A stretch of DNA of 64,000 nt from JAZDGX01 sp964482205 (GCA_964482205.1 CAYZWI010000007.1:62001-126000), one strand, 5' to 3'. Shown: positions 52,014-62,849, counted from the first letter of the stretch. Made by a program: numbers and translations. The notes: generated by a model not told the origin, from the letters alone.

Positions 52014-52682
52014 TCAACGCTTCTCCCGCTTCAAATCGACGAAATCGTCCATCGCTTGAAGGCTCGTGCCCGCCGAGACGAAGACATCCCGTTGCGATCG
52101 CTCCTTGGTTGGCGTGAACCCTTCCCAGGGGACATGCGGCAGGGAATCGAGAAACGCGCTCACCGCGAGGGAATCGCCCCAGGCCTGAAAATCGATGTGG
52201 TAGGGAGGGAAGCAAGGCCCGCTCGTGTGCAGCAGGAGCGTGCGCGATGCCAGCGTGAGGCCGCCGCTTCCCAGACGATCGCTCAGTTGCTGGGCGAGAC
52301 TCTTGGCGTCGCGCTTGTCCGGAGAGTCGACCGCTCCAATTTGGACGAAGAGCGGGACGATCCGCGCCGCCTCGGAATCCGCGGTCGTCCGGCCGGATGG
52401 AGGCTGCCCGCCGGTAGCGCCGTGAGCTTCGGCCGGTGCAGGAGAAAGGGCGCGGCGAACGGCTTCCACGGCGGCGGAGTCGGAAAAGGCGGCGAGGCCA
52501 TACGCTTCCCCCACCGTCTGGCAACCGCCCACCAAACGGGACGGGCGATCCGCGGGGTTCGAACTCCGGCCGGGCTCCGCGCCGCCGCGAGGGCCTGCGG
52601 CGCAGAAATCGAGACCAGCGAGAAGGAGGGCTGCGCCGATCGCCGGAAACCACAGGGCGCGCATCGCGCGGCGAAGCGACAT
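52014..52682 (-). CDS. Secreted or anchored protein of unknown function
   Basis: From the ATG at 52682 the product has 222 residues. A hydrophobic segment (ALWFPAIGAALLLAGLDFCAA) could be a signal peptide; the Cys is not in a good lipobox. The next 85 residues are G/P/A/R-rich. The C-terminal part (about 110-220) looks folded: ARIVPLFVQIGAVDSPDKRDAKSLAQQLSDRLG, TLASRTLLLHTSGPCFPPYHIDFQAWGDSLAVSAFLDSLP. I know no family for it. GAGG lies upstream of the chosen ATG; a longer frame from 52772 has a basic N-terminus and seems less likely. It follows the large lipoprotein gene on the same strand. Confidence 0.55.
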   Translation of the reverse strand: MSLRRAMRALWFPAIGAALLLAGLDFCAAGPRGGAEPGRSSNPADRPSRLVGGCQTVGEAYGLAAFSDSAAVEAVRRALSPAPAEAHGATGGQPPSGRTTADSEAARIVPLFVQIGAVDSPDKRDAKSLAQQLSDRLGSGGLTLASRTLLLHTSGPCFPPYHIDFQAWGDSLAVSAFLDSLPHVPWEGFTPTKERSQRDVFVSAGTSLQAMDDFVDLKREKR

Positions 52683-52775
52683 GGTCACGAACCTCGCTGA
52701 CGTTGTGCAAACGAGCCGCCCGTTTCGCGTGCTCGGCGAAACGGATGTTCGCGGAGTTCCGTGCCGGGTCATCGG

Positions 52776-52807
52776 CCGCCAAACAAAGGCTGAACTCTTT
52801 GTGGCGG
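52776..52807. other. Hairpin/dyad in the gdhA upstream region
   Basis: CCGCCA-AA-CAAAG (52776-52788) pairs with CTTTG-TGGCGG (52797-52807), giving 11 bp with a 2-nt bulge and an 8-nt loop. It lies in the 490-nt divergent gap 52683-53172, which shows no gene. It could be an operator or a leader structure for either flanking gene. Confidence 0.4.
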
Positions 52808-53130
52808 TGAGTATACCCTCGCTCGATTCACAAATCCAATGATGCCTCGTCTCCTTCTCGCGCCCCTATTCTCGCGCGCCTTCGCGGCCCCTAGCGCTAG
52901 GCCGCCGGCCCGTTCCCGCGGTCGCCTGCTCGCGGCAGCATGCATGCGCTCGCCCGAGGAGGCGCTCGGACAATCGTGTTCATCCCGATCTCGCCGCAAA
53001 TCGCAGTTGCCGGCCCGGCAAGCGGGCGCGTATGATCGGAGGCAACCATTTTTCGAGCGCCCAAAGACCGGCGGCCCGATCCCCGGTGGCCCAGCATCCG
53101 GCGGGATGCGAGCGCGTGAGTTCAGGGTGA

Positions 53131-54534
<1,404 letters not shown>

Positions 54535-54582
54535 TCGTCCCGGCCGGCGCGGCCGCGCATGCGGCGCTCGCCATGCGCCCAT

Positions 54583-54624
54583 CATGGAAACGGCGGGTGC
54601 CTGACGGCATCCGCCGTTTCCATG
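54583..54624. terminator. Long perfect hairpin between gdhA and the response regulator
   Basis: CATGGAAACGGCGG (54583-54596) pairs with CCGCCGTTTCCATG (54611-54624). The inner GTGCC and GGCAT extend the stem to about 19 bp, with one G-U pair, closed by TGAC. It lies midway between two convergent stops, so it most likely terminates both. No T-run is present on either strand. Confidence 0.65.
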
Positions 54625-54671
54625 TCCGCGATCGCCATGGCCGAATCCGCCGACCCGGCACTCTCTCCGCG

Positions 54672-56000
54672 CTACTCGATCCCGAAGCGCTTCAGTTTCT
54701 CGTAGAGCGTGCGGACGCCGATTCCCAGCCGCTCGGCCGCCAGCCGCCGGTTGCCGTTCACTGCGGCCAGAGCGCGGCGGATGGCCTGCTCCTCGATTTC
54801 CGCCATCGTTCGCCCCTTCGCGCCTTCTTCGCGTTGCGGGGCCGCGCCGATCACGAGGTCGGCCGCGCGGATGGTCGCGCCGTCGGAGAGGATCGCCGCG
54901 CGTTCGAGCGCATTTGCCAGCTCGCGGATGTTGCCCGGCCAGGCCGCTTCACGAATGCGCTTGCGTGCCGCCTCGTCGAGGTTGAACGGGCCGCGTCCCA
55001 ACTCCACGCTGATGCGGGCCAGCAGCGTCTCGGCGAGCGGCCCGATGTCGGCGGGCCGTTCGCGCAGGGCCGGCATACGAATGGGAAAGACGGCCAGACG
55101 GTGATAGAGGTCCTCGCGAAAATCTCCGCTGCGCACCATCGCCTCGATGTCGCGGTTGGTGGCCGCAATCCAGCGCACATTCGCTTCGATGGTCCGCGTT
55201 CCGCCGACCCGCTCGAATTGCCGCTCCTGCAGCACGCGCAGCAGCTTCGCCTGCAGGGCCGGCCGCAGCTCGCCGATTTCATCGAGGAACAGGGTGCCGC
55301 CTTCGGCCAGCTCGAGCCTCCCCCGGCGGGCGCTGATCGCGCCGGTGAAGGCGCCCTTCTCGTGTCCGAAGACCTCGCTCTCCATCAAGTGCTCGGAGAT
55401 GGCGGCGCAGTTGACCGCGACGAACGGGCCGTCCGCGCGAGGGCTGCGCTCGTGAATCGTGCGTGCGGCGATCTCCTTGCCGGTCCCGCTCTCGCCGAGC
55501 AGCAGAACGGTGGCGAGCGTCGGCGCGACCTTCTCCAAGGCGCGCACCACCGGTTGCATCGCGGGATCGCCGTGGGCCAGGGGAGGCAACTGCGGCACAT
55601 CGCGGCGCGAACGGTCTTTCAGCGTGAGCAGGCTTCGCCGCTCGAGCGCGCGCGACACCGCCAAACGCAATTCGCCCGGGCTCGAGACGGGCTTCTGCAA
55701 GTACTCGAACGCCCCGAGCTTCATCGCCTCCACGGCCGTGTCGACCGTCCCGTAGGCAGTGAGCACGATCACTTCCATGTCGGGCTGTTCCGCGCGCGTC
55801 AAACGCAAGAGCGCCATGCCGTCCATTTCGCCCGGCATGCGCAGATCGGTGATCATCAGATCGAATGCGCGTCCGCGGATCAGCTTCCACGCGGCCGCGC
55901 CGTCGGCCGCCTCCACCGTCTGGTGCCCCGATTCCGCGAGCGCATCGACGAGGAATTCGCGCAACCCGGGCTCATCGTCCACGATCAGGATCGTCGCCAT
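54672..56000 (-). CDS. Sigma-54-dependent response regulator, NtrC/ZraR type
   Basis: The product has 442 residues. The receiver has acid pair D8-D9, phospho-acceptor D52 ([11 protein letters not shown]) and Lys in LQKP. The AAA+ domain has Walker A GESGTGKE at 169-176, GAFTGA at 216-221 (the sigma-54 contact loop), Walker [13 protein letters not shown] and sensor arginines in [10 protein letters not shown] Fis-type HTH ends the protein ([42 protein letters not shown]). It is last in the efflux operon, 3 nt after the kinase gene. It most likely activates the -24/-12 promoter found upstream of the adaptor gene. Confidence 0.95.
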   Translation of the reverse strand: MATILIVDDEPGLREFLVDALAESGHQTVEAADGAAAWKLIRGRAFDLMITDLRMPGEMDGMALLRLTRAEQPDMEVIVLTAYGTVDTAVEAMKLGAFEYLQKPVSSPGELRLAVSRALERRSLLTLKDRSRRDVPQLPPLAHGDPAMQPVVRALEKVAPTLATVLLLGESGTGKEIAARTIHERSPRADGPFVAVNCAAISEHLMESEVFGHEKGAFTGAISARRGRLELAEGGTLFLDEIGELRPALQAKLLRVLQERQFERVGGTRTIEANVRWIAATNRDIEAMVRSGDFREDLYHRLAVFPIRMPALRERPADIGPLAETLLARISVELGRGPFNLDEAARKRIREAAWPGNIRELANALERAAILSDGATIRAADLVIGAAPQREEGAKGRTMAEIEEQAIRRALAAVNGNRRLAAERLGIGVRTLYEKLKRFGIE

Positions 56001-56003
56001 GGC

Positions 56004-57356
56004 TCATCCTTGCTTGGCGGGCAGCGTGATGCGAAAGAGAGCGCCGCCCTGGGGATGGTTCTCCGCCGTGATCCGCCCTCCGTGCAACTCGATCACCCGC
56101 CGCGCGACCGCAAGGCCGAGTCCCGTGCCGCTCGCGCGCGTGGTGAAGAAGGGATCGAAGATGCGCGCCTCCTGACCCGTGGGAAGACCGCGCCCATGAT
56201 CGCGAATCGTGACGACCAGTGTATCGCCTTCCACGAACGCGCGCACAACCGGCCGCGCATCCTCCGGGCCGGTCGCCTGCAGCGCGTTGCGCAACAGATT
56301 GACCAGCGCCTGGCCCATGCGCCGTCCATCGAGGACCCAGCTGTGGGGCGCTTGCGTCAGGTCGAGCTCGAGGCCTGCGTGGGCGACTTCCTGCGCGCAG
56401 GCGGTCAGCAGCTGCGCGGGGTCGACGCGGGCGAGGTCGAGCGGGCCGGTGCGGGCGAAGTCGAGCAGGTCGGTCGTCAGCGCCTCCAGGCGCGAAGCCT
56501 CGCTGACCACCCGCTCGGCCTTGCGCCGTTCGTTCGATTCCCCGGCCAGCCGCTCGGCCAGGAGCTGCGCGTGCCCCTTCAGCGACGCGAGCGGATTGCG
56601 GATTTCGTGGGCGAGCACGGCGGTCATCTCTCCCAGCAGGCTCAAGCGCCGCTGCCTCTCCAATCCCCGCAAGGCCTCTTCGTAGCGCCGCGACATGCGC
56701 CAGAAGAAGACGGCCGCCAGCATCATCGTCGCCGCGGCCGCGATCCCGAACGCGCCCAGGCGCGTGGCGCGATCCATGAGCACGGTCGCGATCATCGGTT
56801 CGAATTCGATCACGATTCCGCCCAGGCGCGGACCGCTCTCTCTTCCCGGACGGGTCTCCGCGCCGGCGGAACCTGCGTTGCTTGCCGCGGCTCCATCGCT
56901 TCGATCGGGGCGCGGCGGGTTTCCCGGAGTTCCTTCCGAAGGGCGAGGACGAAAGACCACGATCGCGCGCACCACCGGTCCGACCTTGGTCATCTGCATC
57001 TCGCCGAGATGTTCGCGATCGATCTTCGGCAAAGGCACCGGCGCCGCTGCTCCGGCGCTGTGGACGATCGTTCCCGTCTCGTCGAGGAATCCGATGTAGC
57101 GCAGTCCGTCGGCCGAGCGTTCGGTCAACACCTGCTGAAGGTCGGGCGGCTGGTCGGCGCCGGGGCGATATCCGCGCGACACCTGCCGGATCGCGTCCTG
57201 GAAGACGTCCGCCTGGCCGTGATAGAGCGCGCCGGTCGCGTTGCGCGCGGTGCGATAGTTGGCCCAGGAAGCGAGAATGAGCGCCAGGCCGAGCGCGAAG
57301 GTGCTCGCGAACAAACCCCAACGCGCCCACACGCGATTCGATGAGGTGATCCCCAT
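56004..57356 (-). CDS. Membrane sensor histidine kinase, ZraS/NtrB-like
   Basis: The product has 450 residues. Helix 1 is near 13-32 ([17 protein letters not shown]) and helix 2 near 200-222 ([17 protein letters not shown]), enclosing a periplasmic sensor of about 165 residues with a G/P/S-rich loop. The HisKA box [23 protein letters not shown] carries the phospho-acceptor His. The HATPase domain has [48 protein letters not shown] and [10 protein letters not shown]. The layout matches the ZraS/HydH/NtrB group paired with NtrC-type regulators. The ATG at 57356 has GAGGAG upstream. The ligand is unknown; envelope or drug stress is plausible from the operon. Confidence 0.92.
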   Translation of the reverse strand: MGITSSNRVWARWGLFASTFALGLALILASWANYRTARNATGALYHGQADVFQDAIRQVSRGYRPGADQPPDLQQVLTERSADGLRYIGFLDETGTIVHSAGAAAPVPLPKIDREHLGEMQMTKVGPVVRAIVVFRPRPSEGTPGNPPRPDRSDGAAASNAGSAGAETRPGRESGPRLGGIVIEFEPMIATVLMDRATRLGAFGIAAAATMMLAAVFFWRMSRRYEEALRGLERQRRLSLLGEMTAVLAHEIRNPLASLKGHAQLLAERLAGESNERRKAERVVSEASRLEALTTDLLDFARTGPLDLARVDPAQLLTACAQEVAHAGLELDLTQAPHSWVLDGRRMGQALVNLLRNALQATGPEDARPVVRAFVEGDTLVVTIRDHGRGLPTGQEARIFDPFFTTRASGTGLGLAVARRVIELHGGRITAENHPQGGALFRITLPAKQG

Positions 57357-57460
57357 ACGCTCATCTCCTCGACCCGGCCTTCGCCGTGCCTTGCCCCCGG
57401 GAGGGTGCGCACGCATCGCCTGCGCGGCCACGCGCGTTGCGAGCCTTCGCCGTGCAGCCG

Positions 57461-58936
57461 CTACGATGTCTTGGCCAGCTCTCCCGAAGGATCCAGGTCG
57501 CCCTTGTAGTAATCGAGCAGGCGATCCTGCCAGAGCAGGTTGTAGCGCGCGTTCACGCTCGCGCTGGTGGCGGCGACGAAATCGGCGCGCGCGAGCGTGA
57601 CTTCGTAGAGCGTTGCCACGCCCGCCTCATAGCGCTGCGAAGTGAACTCGAGCGCCTTTTCGGCTGCAAACGCCTGGGCCTGGGCCGCCTGCAGGCGTTC
57701 GGCCGCCGCATTGCGGTCGAGCACCGCCCGCCGCACCTGCAGGGCGACATCCTGACGCAAGTCCTGCAGCGCGATGTTCTGGTTCTCCGTTGCGATCTTC
57801 GCGCGCGTGACCGAATGGCTCGTGCCGAAGCGGTCGAAGAGCGGCAGCGAAAGCGACAAGCTCACCGATCCGCCCCACGTCTCGTCGAATTGATCGAACA
57901 GCGAGCCGTCGAAACGGGTCGCGTAATCGGCGCCATACCCCGCCGAGAGCGAGATCCTCGGCCAGCGTCCCGAACGCGCCACGCGCTCCCCCACGCTGGC
58001 GCTCTCGACTCGCGAGCGCTGGGCTTGAAGATCCGAGCGCCGCTCGAAGGCGCGCGCGAGCACATCCTCCCACCCGATCGGCGTCTGCCCGGCCGGCGCC
58101 GGAGGCAGGGGCGGGATCTCGAACTCGTATTCCCGGGTGGGATCGAGCTGCAGCGCCTGCACGAGATCCACGCGCGCGAGATCGAGGCTGCGCCTCGCTT
58201 CCACCAGCCCGAGCCGCGCCGAGGCGACGCTCGACTGCTGTTGGTAGCGATCCGAGATCGGCCGCTCGCCTCCTTCGACGAGCGCATCGATCGACTCGAG
58301 TTGCTTCTCCTGCGCCTGCAGATTCTCCTCGCGCACGCGCACCTGCTCCTGCGCTTCGATGAGCGCGAGATATCCGGTGATGACATCGAAGACGACCGTC
58401 TGCCGGGTGCGCTCGATGTCGAGCTCGCCCGCCTCCTGCTCGAGGCGCGCGGCGCGCAGGTTCGAGGTGTTGGCGAATCCATTGAAGAGCGTCATGCCCG
58501 CCGACAGTCCCGCCCGGACGGAGCTGCCGTCCGCCGAGGATTCGAACGGCCGTGAACCGGAAAGGCTCAAGCTGAGATCGGGTAGGAAATCCGCGCGCGC
58601 TTCCGCCACTCCGATGAGGTCGAGCTCGCCTGCATTCTCGGCGCGCCGCAGGGCGTTGTTCTGCGCCAGCGCGATCTCGACCGCCTCGTGGAAGGTGATC
58701 TTGCGAACCTGCTGCGCATCGGCCGCGGTGACCGCGCCCAGCATCATCGCCGCGCACACCAGGCACACCAGGCCGAAGAACGTCGGCCGCGCCGCGCGGA
58801 TGGTCCTTCGCCCCCAGCCCGCCGCGCCGGCGCTCCTCTGCGCCCGCTCCGCCGCGCCTTCCCGCGTTCTTGCGAGCACCGCCAGACATCGCGCACCCCT
58901 GCCCGCCGGCAAGGTTGGATGATTGCTTCTTGTCAT
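57461..58936 (-). CDS. TolC-family outer-membrane channel protein
   Basis: The product has 491 residues. The ATG at 58936 follows AGAGGTGAG. A signal-like helix near 50-68 (FFGLVCLVCAAMMLGAVTAADA) is preceded by a long basic n-region. Two OEP repeats follow: ITFHEAVEIALAQNNALRRAENA, then LFNGFANTSNLRAARLEQEAGELDIERTRQTVVFDV, and in the second half SLPLFDRFGTSHSVTRAKIATENQNIALQDLRQDVALQVRRAVLDRNAA, then SQRYEAGVATLYEVTLARADFV. It should form the exit duct for the ABC pump encoded immediately upstream (32-nt gap to the permease gene). Confidence 0.92.
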   Translation of the reverse strand: MTRSNHPTLPAGRGARCLAVLARTREGAAERAQRSAGAAGWGRRTIRAARPTFFGLVCLVCAAMMLGAVTAADAQQVRKITFHEAVEIALAQNNALRRAENAGELDLIGVAEARADFLPDLSLSLSGSRPFESSADGSSVRAGLSAGMTLFNGFANTSNLRAARLEQEAGELDIERTRQTVVFDVITGYLALIEAQEQVRVREENLQAQEKQLESIDALVEGGERPISDRYQQQSSVASARLGLVEARRSLDLARVDLVQALQLDPTREYEFEIPPLPPAPAGQTPIGWEDVLARAFERRSDLQAQRSRVESASVGERVARSGRWPRISLSAGYGADYATRFDGSLFDQFDETWGGSVSLSLSLPLFDRFGTSHSVTRAKIATENQNIALQDLRQDVALQVRRAVLDRNAAAERLQAAQAQAFAAEKALEFTSQRYEAGVATLYEVTLARADFVAATSASVNARYNLLWQDRLLDYYKGDLDPSGELAKTS

Positions 58937-58968
58937 CGTCTCACCTCTTGCAGACAACTTGACGGCCG

Positions 58969-60186
58969 CTACTCGTGCCGCAGCGCTTCGATCGGGTCGA
59001 GCGCGGCGGCCCGGCGCGCCGGGTAATAACCGAAGAAGATGCCGACCGCGGCCGCGAATCCCAAGGCGAGCATCACGATCGGCGGCGAAATGGCCACCTG
59101 CCATCCGGTGATCTTCGCCACCAGCGCGCTCCCCGCGAACCCGAAGGCGACCCCCATCAATCCCCCGGCCAGGCTCATCACCACGCTTTCGATCAGGAAT
59201 TGCGTGAGCACATCCACGCCGCGGGCCCCGAGGGCGAGGCGCAAACCGATCTCGCGCGTCCGCTCGGTCACCGAGACGAGCATGATGTTCATGATCCCGA
59301 TCCCGCCCACGAGCAGGGAGATGCCGGCGATCGCCGAAAGCAGCAGGGTCATCACCTTGGTCGTCTCCTGGGCCGCGTCGGTCAGGTCGTTCTGATTGCG
59401 CACTTCGAAATCGTCGGGCTGGTTCGGGCCGATGTCGTGTGCTTCGCGCATGATTCCGCGAATCTCCTCCTGGGCGGCTTGGAGCTCGCCCGGCGAGGAA
59501 GTGCTCGCCAGGATCTGTCCGATGAACATGTGCCCAGCCAGGCGGCTCTGCGCGGTCGTGTAGGGGATGAAGACGACATCGTCCTGGTCGCGCCCTTCCG
59601 CCGTCTGGCCCTTGGGCTCCAAGACGCCGATCACTTCAAAGGGAACATCGCGAATGCGCACATCCCTTCCGACGGCGTTGCCGTCGGGAAAGAGGTTGTC
59701 GGCCACGGTCTTCCCCAGCACCGCCACCTTGCGCAGCGCGCGCACATCGGAGGGCGCGAAGAAGATCCCATCGTCGAGGTCCCAGTCGCGAATCGTCTGA
59801 TAGCCCGGGTCGACTCCCTGAATCATGGTCCGCCAGTTCGATTCGGGCCCGATCACCTGCGCGCGCGTGAGCACGACCGGAGACACGGCCGACAGCAGGA
59901 ACGACTGCGACTTCAACATCTCCGCGTCCTTGAGCGTCAGCCGGTTGAAGCTCTGCGCGCCCTGGCTCACGCCCGCCTGGGAGGTGAAGCTCGGCGTGAT
60001 CATGATCATGTTGGTGCCCAGGTTCTGGATCTGCTCGGCAATCTGCTGCTGCGCCCCCGAGCCGATCGCCAGCATCAGGATGACCGCCCCCACGCCGATG
60101 ATGATCCCGAGCATGGTGAGCAGCGTGCGCATCTTGTTCTTGAAAATGCTGCGCCCGGCCACCTTGACCAGCGTTTGCGCTTTCAT
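58969..60186 (-). CDS. MacB-like ABC transporter permease
   Basis: The product has 405 residues with four membrane helices: one at the N-terminus (MRTLLTMLGIIIGVGAVILMLAIG) and three near the C-terminus around 285-395. A MacB periplasmic core domain lies between. The C-terminal FtsX-type domain has GGIGIMNIMLVSVTERTREIGLRLALGARG and ends in YYPARRAAALDPIEALRHE, the standard MacB/LolE finish. The ATPase is a separate gene 4 nt upstream, unlike E. coli MacB, where both are fused. Such pumps are mechanotransducers moving periplasmic substrates through TolC. Confidence 0.93.
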   Translation of the reverse strand: MKAQTLVKVAGRSIFKNKMRTLLTMLGIIIGVGAVILMLAIGSGAQQQIAEQIQNLGTNMIMITPSFTSQAGVSQGAQSFNRLTLKDAEMLKSQSFLLSAVSPVVLTRAQVIGPESNWRTMIQGVDPGYQTIRDWDLDDGIFFAPSDVRALRKVAVLGKTVADNLFPDGNAVGRDVRIRDVPFEVIGVLEPKGQTAEGRDQDDVVFIPYTTAQSRLAGHMFIGQILASTSSPGELQAAQEEIRGIMREAHDIGPNQPDDFEVRNQNDLTDAAQETTKVMTLLLSAIAGISLLVGGIGIMNIMLVSVTERTREIGLRLALGARGVDVLTQFLIESVVMSLAGGLMGVAFGFAGSALVAKITGWQVAISPPIVMLALGFAAAVGIFFGYYPARRAAALDPIEALRHE

Positions 60187-60190
60187 GGCC

Positions 60191-60940
60191 TCAGGCCCCT
60201 TCTTCGACGAGCGCCACGGCGTCGCGCTCCGCCCGCCTGCGCTCGGGCACCGGCGCATCGTGAATGATGCGCCCGTCGCGCAGCTCCACGATGCGCTGGG
60301 CGTAGCCGGCGATGTCGTGCTCGTGGGTCACGAGCAGGATCGTGGCGCCCTCGTCGTTCAGTTCCTGGAAGAGCGCCATCACTTCCAGCGATGTGCGCGT
60401 ATCCAGGTTGCCCGTCGGTTCGTCCGCCAGCAGCAGGGCCGGCCGCGTGACCATCGCGCGCGCGATCGCCACTCTCTGTTGCTGCCCGCCCGAAAGCTCG
60501 TTGGGCACATGATGCATGCGATCTTCGAGCCCCACGCGGGCGAGGGCCGCCGTCGCCAGGGCCCGCACATCCAGGTGCCGCCCGGTGCGGTCATAGAGCA
60601 GCGGCATCTCGACATTTTCGAGGGCGGTTGCGCGCGGCAGCAGATTGAAGGTCTGAAAGACGAACCCGATCTTCAGATTCCTTATGTCGGCGAGCTTGTT
60701 CTTGCCGAGCCCTTCCACTTGGACGCCGTCGAGCAGGTACCTTCCGGAATCGGCCCGGTCGAGACATCCGAGGATGTTCATCAAGGTCGATTTCCCCGAA
60801 CCGGAGGCGCCCATGATGGCGATCATCTCGCCCGCGCGCACGGTGAGCGACACGCCGCGCAAGGCGCGCACCTCGGTCTTGCCCAACCGGTAGGTCCTGG
60901 TCAGGTCGACCGCCTCGATGACTGTGTGGTTGCCGTCCAT
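60191..60940 (-). CDS. ABC transporter ATP-binding protein, MacB/LolD type
   Basis: The product has 249 residues. Walker A is GASGSGKS at 44-51, Q-loop FVFQTFNLLPRATALENVEMPLLY, signature NELSGGQQQRVAIARAMV, Walker B/D-loop LLLADEPTGNLDTRTS and His switch LLVTHEHDIA. It belongs to the LolD/MacB group whose partner is an FtsX-type permease, which is the next gene. The last 20 residues (PVPERRRAERDAVALVEEG) extend past the usual end. A 149-nt gap separates it from the adaptor gene. Confidence 0.94.
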   Translation of the reverse strand: MDGNHTVIEAVDLTRTYRLGKTEVRALRGVSLTVRAGEMIAIMGASGSGKSTLMNILGCLDRADSGRYLLDGVQVEGLGKNKLADIRNLKIGFVFQTFNLLPRATALENVEMPLLYDRTGRHLDVRALATAALARVGLEDRMHHVPNELSGGQQQRVAIARAMVTRPALLLADEPTGNLDTRTSLEVMALFQELNDEGATILLVTHEHDIAGYAQRIVELRDGRIIHDAPVPERRRAERDAVALVEEGA

Positions 60941-61089
60941 CCTTGCGCTCCCGTCACCACTGCCATGCGCGCGCCGCGCGCCTGTCTCCTGCTCGCCTCG
61001 CCGCATGCAGATCGCCAAAAGCTCGCCAATGCGCGGCGACGCGCGCCGCATTCCGGACGCCGAGCGCGACGGCGCGCCGGCGCTCCCGC

Positions 61090-62508
61090 TTACATCGGCG
61101 GACGCCCACGGGACTGGCCCTGTCCGCCCTGGAACGGATTCGAGGGCCCCGTATCGCTCGCCCCCGTCACGGCCGCGATCACTTGCATGCCTTCGGTGAT
61201 GTCTCCATCGTGAATCTCGGTGTACTGCCCGTCGGTGATGCCGGTCACGACGCGGGAAACGGCGAGCTTGTCGTTGCCGTTCAAGTGCCAGAGCATCGCT
61301 CGCCGGCCTTCTTCCTGCCCGCCCGCGCCGCGCTCGGCGCCCGACGGTTGCACGAAACCCTGCGGGCTCGACGGCATCGTCCCCGCCGCCTCGGCGCCCG
61401 GCCGTTCGGACGGCGGCCGGCCGCGTCCATCCGCGCCGGCTCCCGGCTGCGGGGCCGCGCTTCCCTGTGGGCCTCCGCTCCCTTGCGCTCCCCCGTTGCC
61501 CGGGGCGCCTGCGCCTGGAGGCGCGCCGCCGCCGCCAGGCCACCCGCCTGTATACATGCCGCCTTCTCCGCGCTTCATTCCGACCGCGGCCATCATCTCG
61601 CTCGTCGGGCGAAAGCGGATGGCGGCATTGGGCACCTTCAGGACATCGAGCGCCTGCGCGATGATGAAATCCACGCTGGCCGTCATTCCCGGGAGCAGGC
61701 GTCCGGTGGGATTGCTCACGCCCACCACGACCGTGTAGCTGACGACATTCTCCACCGTGGAGGACTGCAATCTCACCTGGCGCACATCGCCTTCGAAGGT
61801 CTCGTCGGGATACGCCTGCACGGTGAAGCGCACGAGCTGGCCTTGATGGATCTTGCCGATGTCGCTCTCGTCGACCGAGGCGAGGATCTCGAGTTCCGAC
61901 AGATCCTGCGCGATGAGAAAAAGCAACGGGGCGGAAAAGCTCGCCGCGACCGTCTGCCCGGCATCGACCTTGCGGTCGACCACGATCCCCCCGATCGGCG
62001 CGCGGATCTCGGTGTAACCGAGATTGCGCACCGCGCGTTCGACATTCACCTGGGCCGATTTCAAGGATGCCTGGGCGACTTCGAGCTGATACTTCGCCGT
62101 CGTGAATTCGCTTTCGGTGACGACCGACTTCTCATACAGGCGCTGGATGCGGTCCATCTCCCGTTGGCGCTGGTCGAGCTCCGCCCGGCTGCGATCGAGC
62201 GAGGCTTCGGCCGAACGAACCTCCTGTTGAAGGATCGTCGGATCGATTCGCGCGATGAGCTGATTGGGGACGACCCGGTCGTTGAAGTCGACATAGATCT
62301 CGGCCACTTTGCCCGAGACCTGGGTCCCCACTTCCACCGTCGTGGTCGCTTGGAGGTTGCCGGTGCTCGAGACGGAGGAAACGATGTCGCCGCGGGTCAC
62401 CTCGACGAATCGATAGCTCCCTTGACTCTCTTTCCCTCGGCCCGCCAACAGCAATCCCGCCACGACGAGCAGAACGAGGATCGCTCCGCCGATGATCAGC
62501 TTCTTCAT
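61090..62508 (-). CDS. Periplasmic adaptor of an ABC efflux pump, MacA/HlyD family
   Basis: The product has 472 residues. The N-terminal anchor is KKLIIGGAILVLLVVAGLLLAG. A lipoyl half (VTRGDIVSSVSSTGNLQATTTVEVG), an alpha-helical hairpin (ILQQEVRSAEASLDRSRAELDQRQREMDRI, then VTESEFTTAKYQLEVAQASLKSAQVNVERAV), the second lipoyl half (IRAPIGGIVVDRKVDAGQTV) and a beta-barrel follow. Residues about 320-400 are an insertion very rich in G, P, A and Q, before the membrane-proximal domain resumes at WHLNGNDKLAVSRVVTG. The insertion is unusual for MacA. The ATG at 62508 has CGGAG upstream. It is first in the operon and lies about 60 nt below a sigma-54 promoter. Confidence 0.9.
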   Translation of the reverse strand: MKKLIIGGAILVLLVVAGLLLAGRGKESQGSYRFVEVTRGDIVSSVSSTGNLQATTTVEVGTQVSGKVAEIYVDFNDRVVPNQLIARIDPTILQQEVRSAEASLDRSRAELDQRQREMDRIQRLYEKSVVTESEFTTAKYQLEVAQASLKSAQVNVERAVRNLGYTEIRAPIGGIVVDRKVDAGQTVAASFSAPLLFLIAQDLSELEILASVDESDIGKIHQGQLVRFTVQAYPDETFEGDVRQVRLQSSTVENVVSYTVVVGVSNPTGRLLPGMTASVDFIIAQALDVLKVPNAAIRFRPTSEMMAAVGMKRGEGGMYTGGWPGGGGAPPGAGAPGNGGAQGSGGPQGSAAPQPGAGADGRGRPPSERPGAEAAGTMPSSPQGFVQPSGAERGAGGQEEGRRAMLWHLNGNDKLAVSRVVTGITDGQYTEIHDGDITEGMQVIAAVTGASDTGPSNPFQGGQGQSRGRPPM

Positions 62509-62580
62509 CTTGGTCTCCGTTTCGATTCCTTCGATCTCGCGCACGATCAGGTGGCGCGGGGGGGTCCTGCTTGAATTGCC

Positions 62581-62600
62581 ATTGCACCCCCCGTGCCAAA
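62581..62600 (-). promoter_or_regulatory. Sigma-54 (-24/-12) promoter of the efflux/two-component operon
   Basis: On the minus strand the sequence reads TTTGGCAC, then GGGGG, then GTGCAAT. The GG (62597-62596) and GC (62585-62584) are separated by exactly 10 nt. TGGCAC matches the -24 consensus fully, and GTGCA differs from TTGCA at one position. The start would be near 62572, giving a leader of about 64 nt. The operon's last gene encodes a GAFTGA-type activator. Confidence 0.75.
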
Positions 62601-62652
62601 AGATAAGGGATGATTCCACAAAAACTTAGAGAGTCCAATAGCAAAAGCGAGG

Positions 62653-62686
62653 CCTGCCGATTTTGCAGGAATATGCGGAATCCGCA
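62653..62686 (-). promoter_or_regulatory. Two TGC-N7-GCA dyads, candidate enhancer sites
   Basis: CCTGC-N7-GCAGG at 62653-62669 and TGCGGA-A-TCCGCA at 62674-62686 share a TGC-N7-GCA core, with centres 19 bp apart. Relative to the predicted start they lie at about -83 to -114, the usual range for NtrC-family upstream activator sites. They are the best candidates for binding of the operon-encoded regulator. Confidence 0.55.
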
Positions 62687-62696
62687 GCAGGAAGGG

Positions 62697-62713
62697 CCGC
62701 CTTCAGAAGGCGG
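62697..62713 (-). terminator. Hairpin between the Arc-like gene and the efflux operon
   Basis: CCGCCTT (62697-62703) pairs with AAGGCGG (62707-62713) around a 3-nt loop. It lies about 140 nt after the stop of the RHH-protein gene on the minus strand and upstream of the enhancer-like sites. It may insulate the sigma-54 promoter. No T-run is present. Confidence 0.35.
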
Positions 62714-62849
62714 TCGAGTCCGGCGTGAAGAGCTCTGCGAGCCGTATGCAGCGCCCTCGCCTGCGCCCTTCGCCTGCACCTGCACCGTGCGCCACATCGA
62801 TGCGCTACGCCTGCGGCCGTCCGCACTGCTTGCGCCGCGCCCGGCGTGT

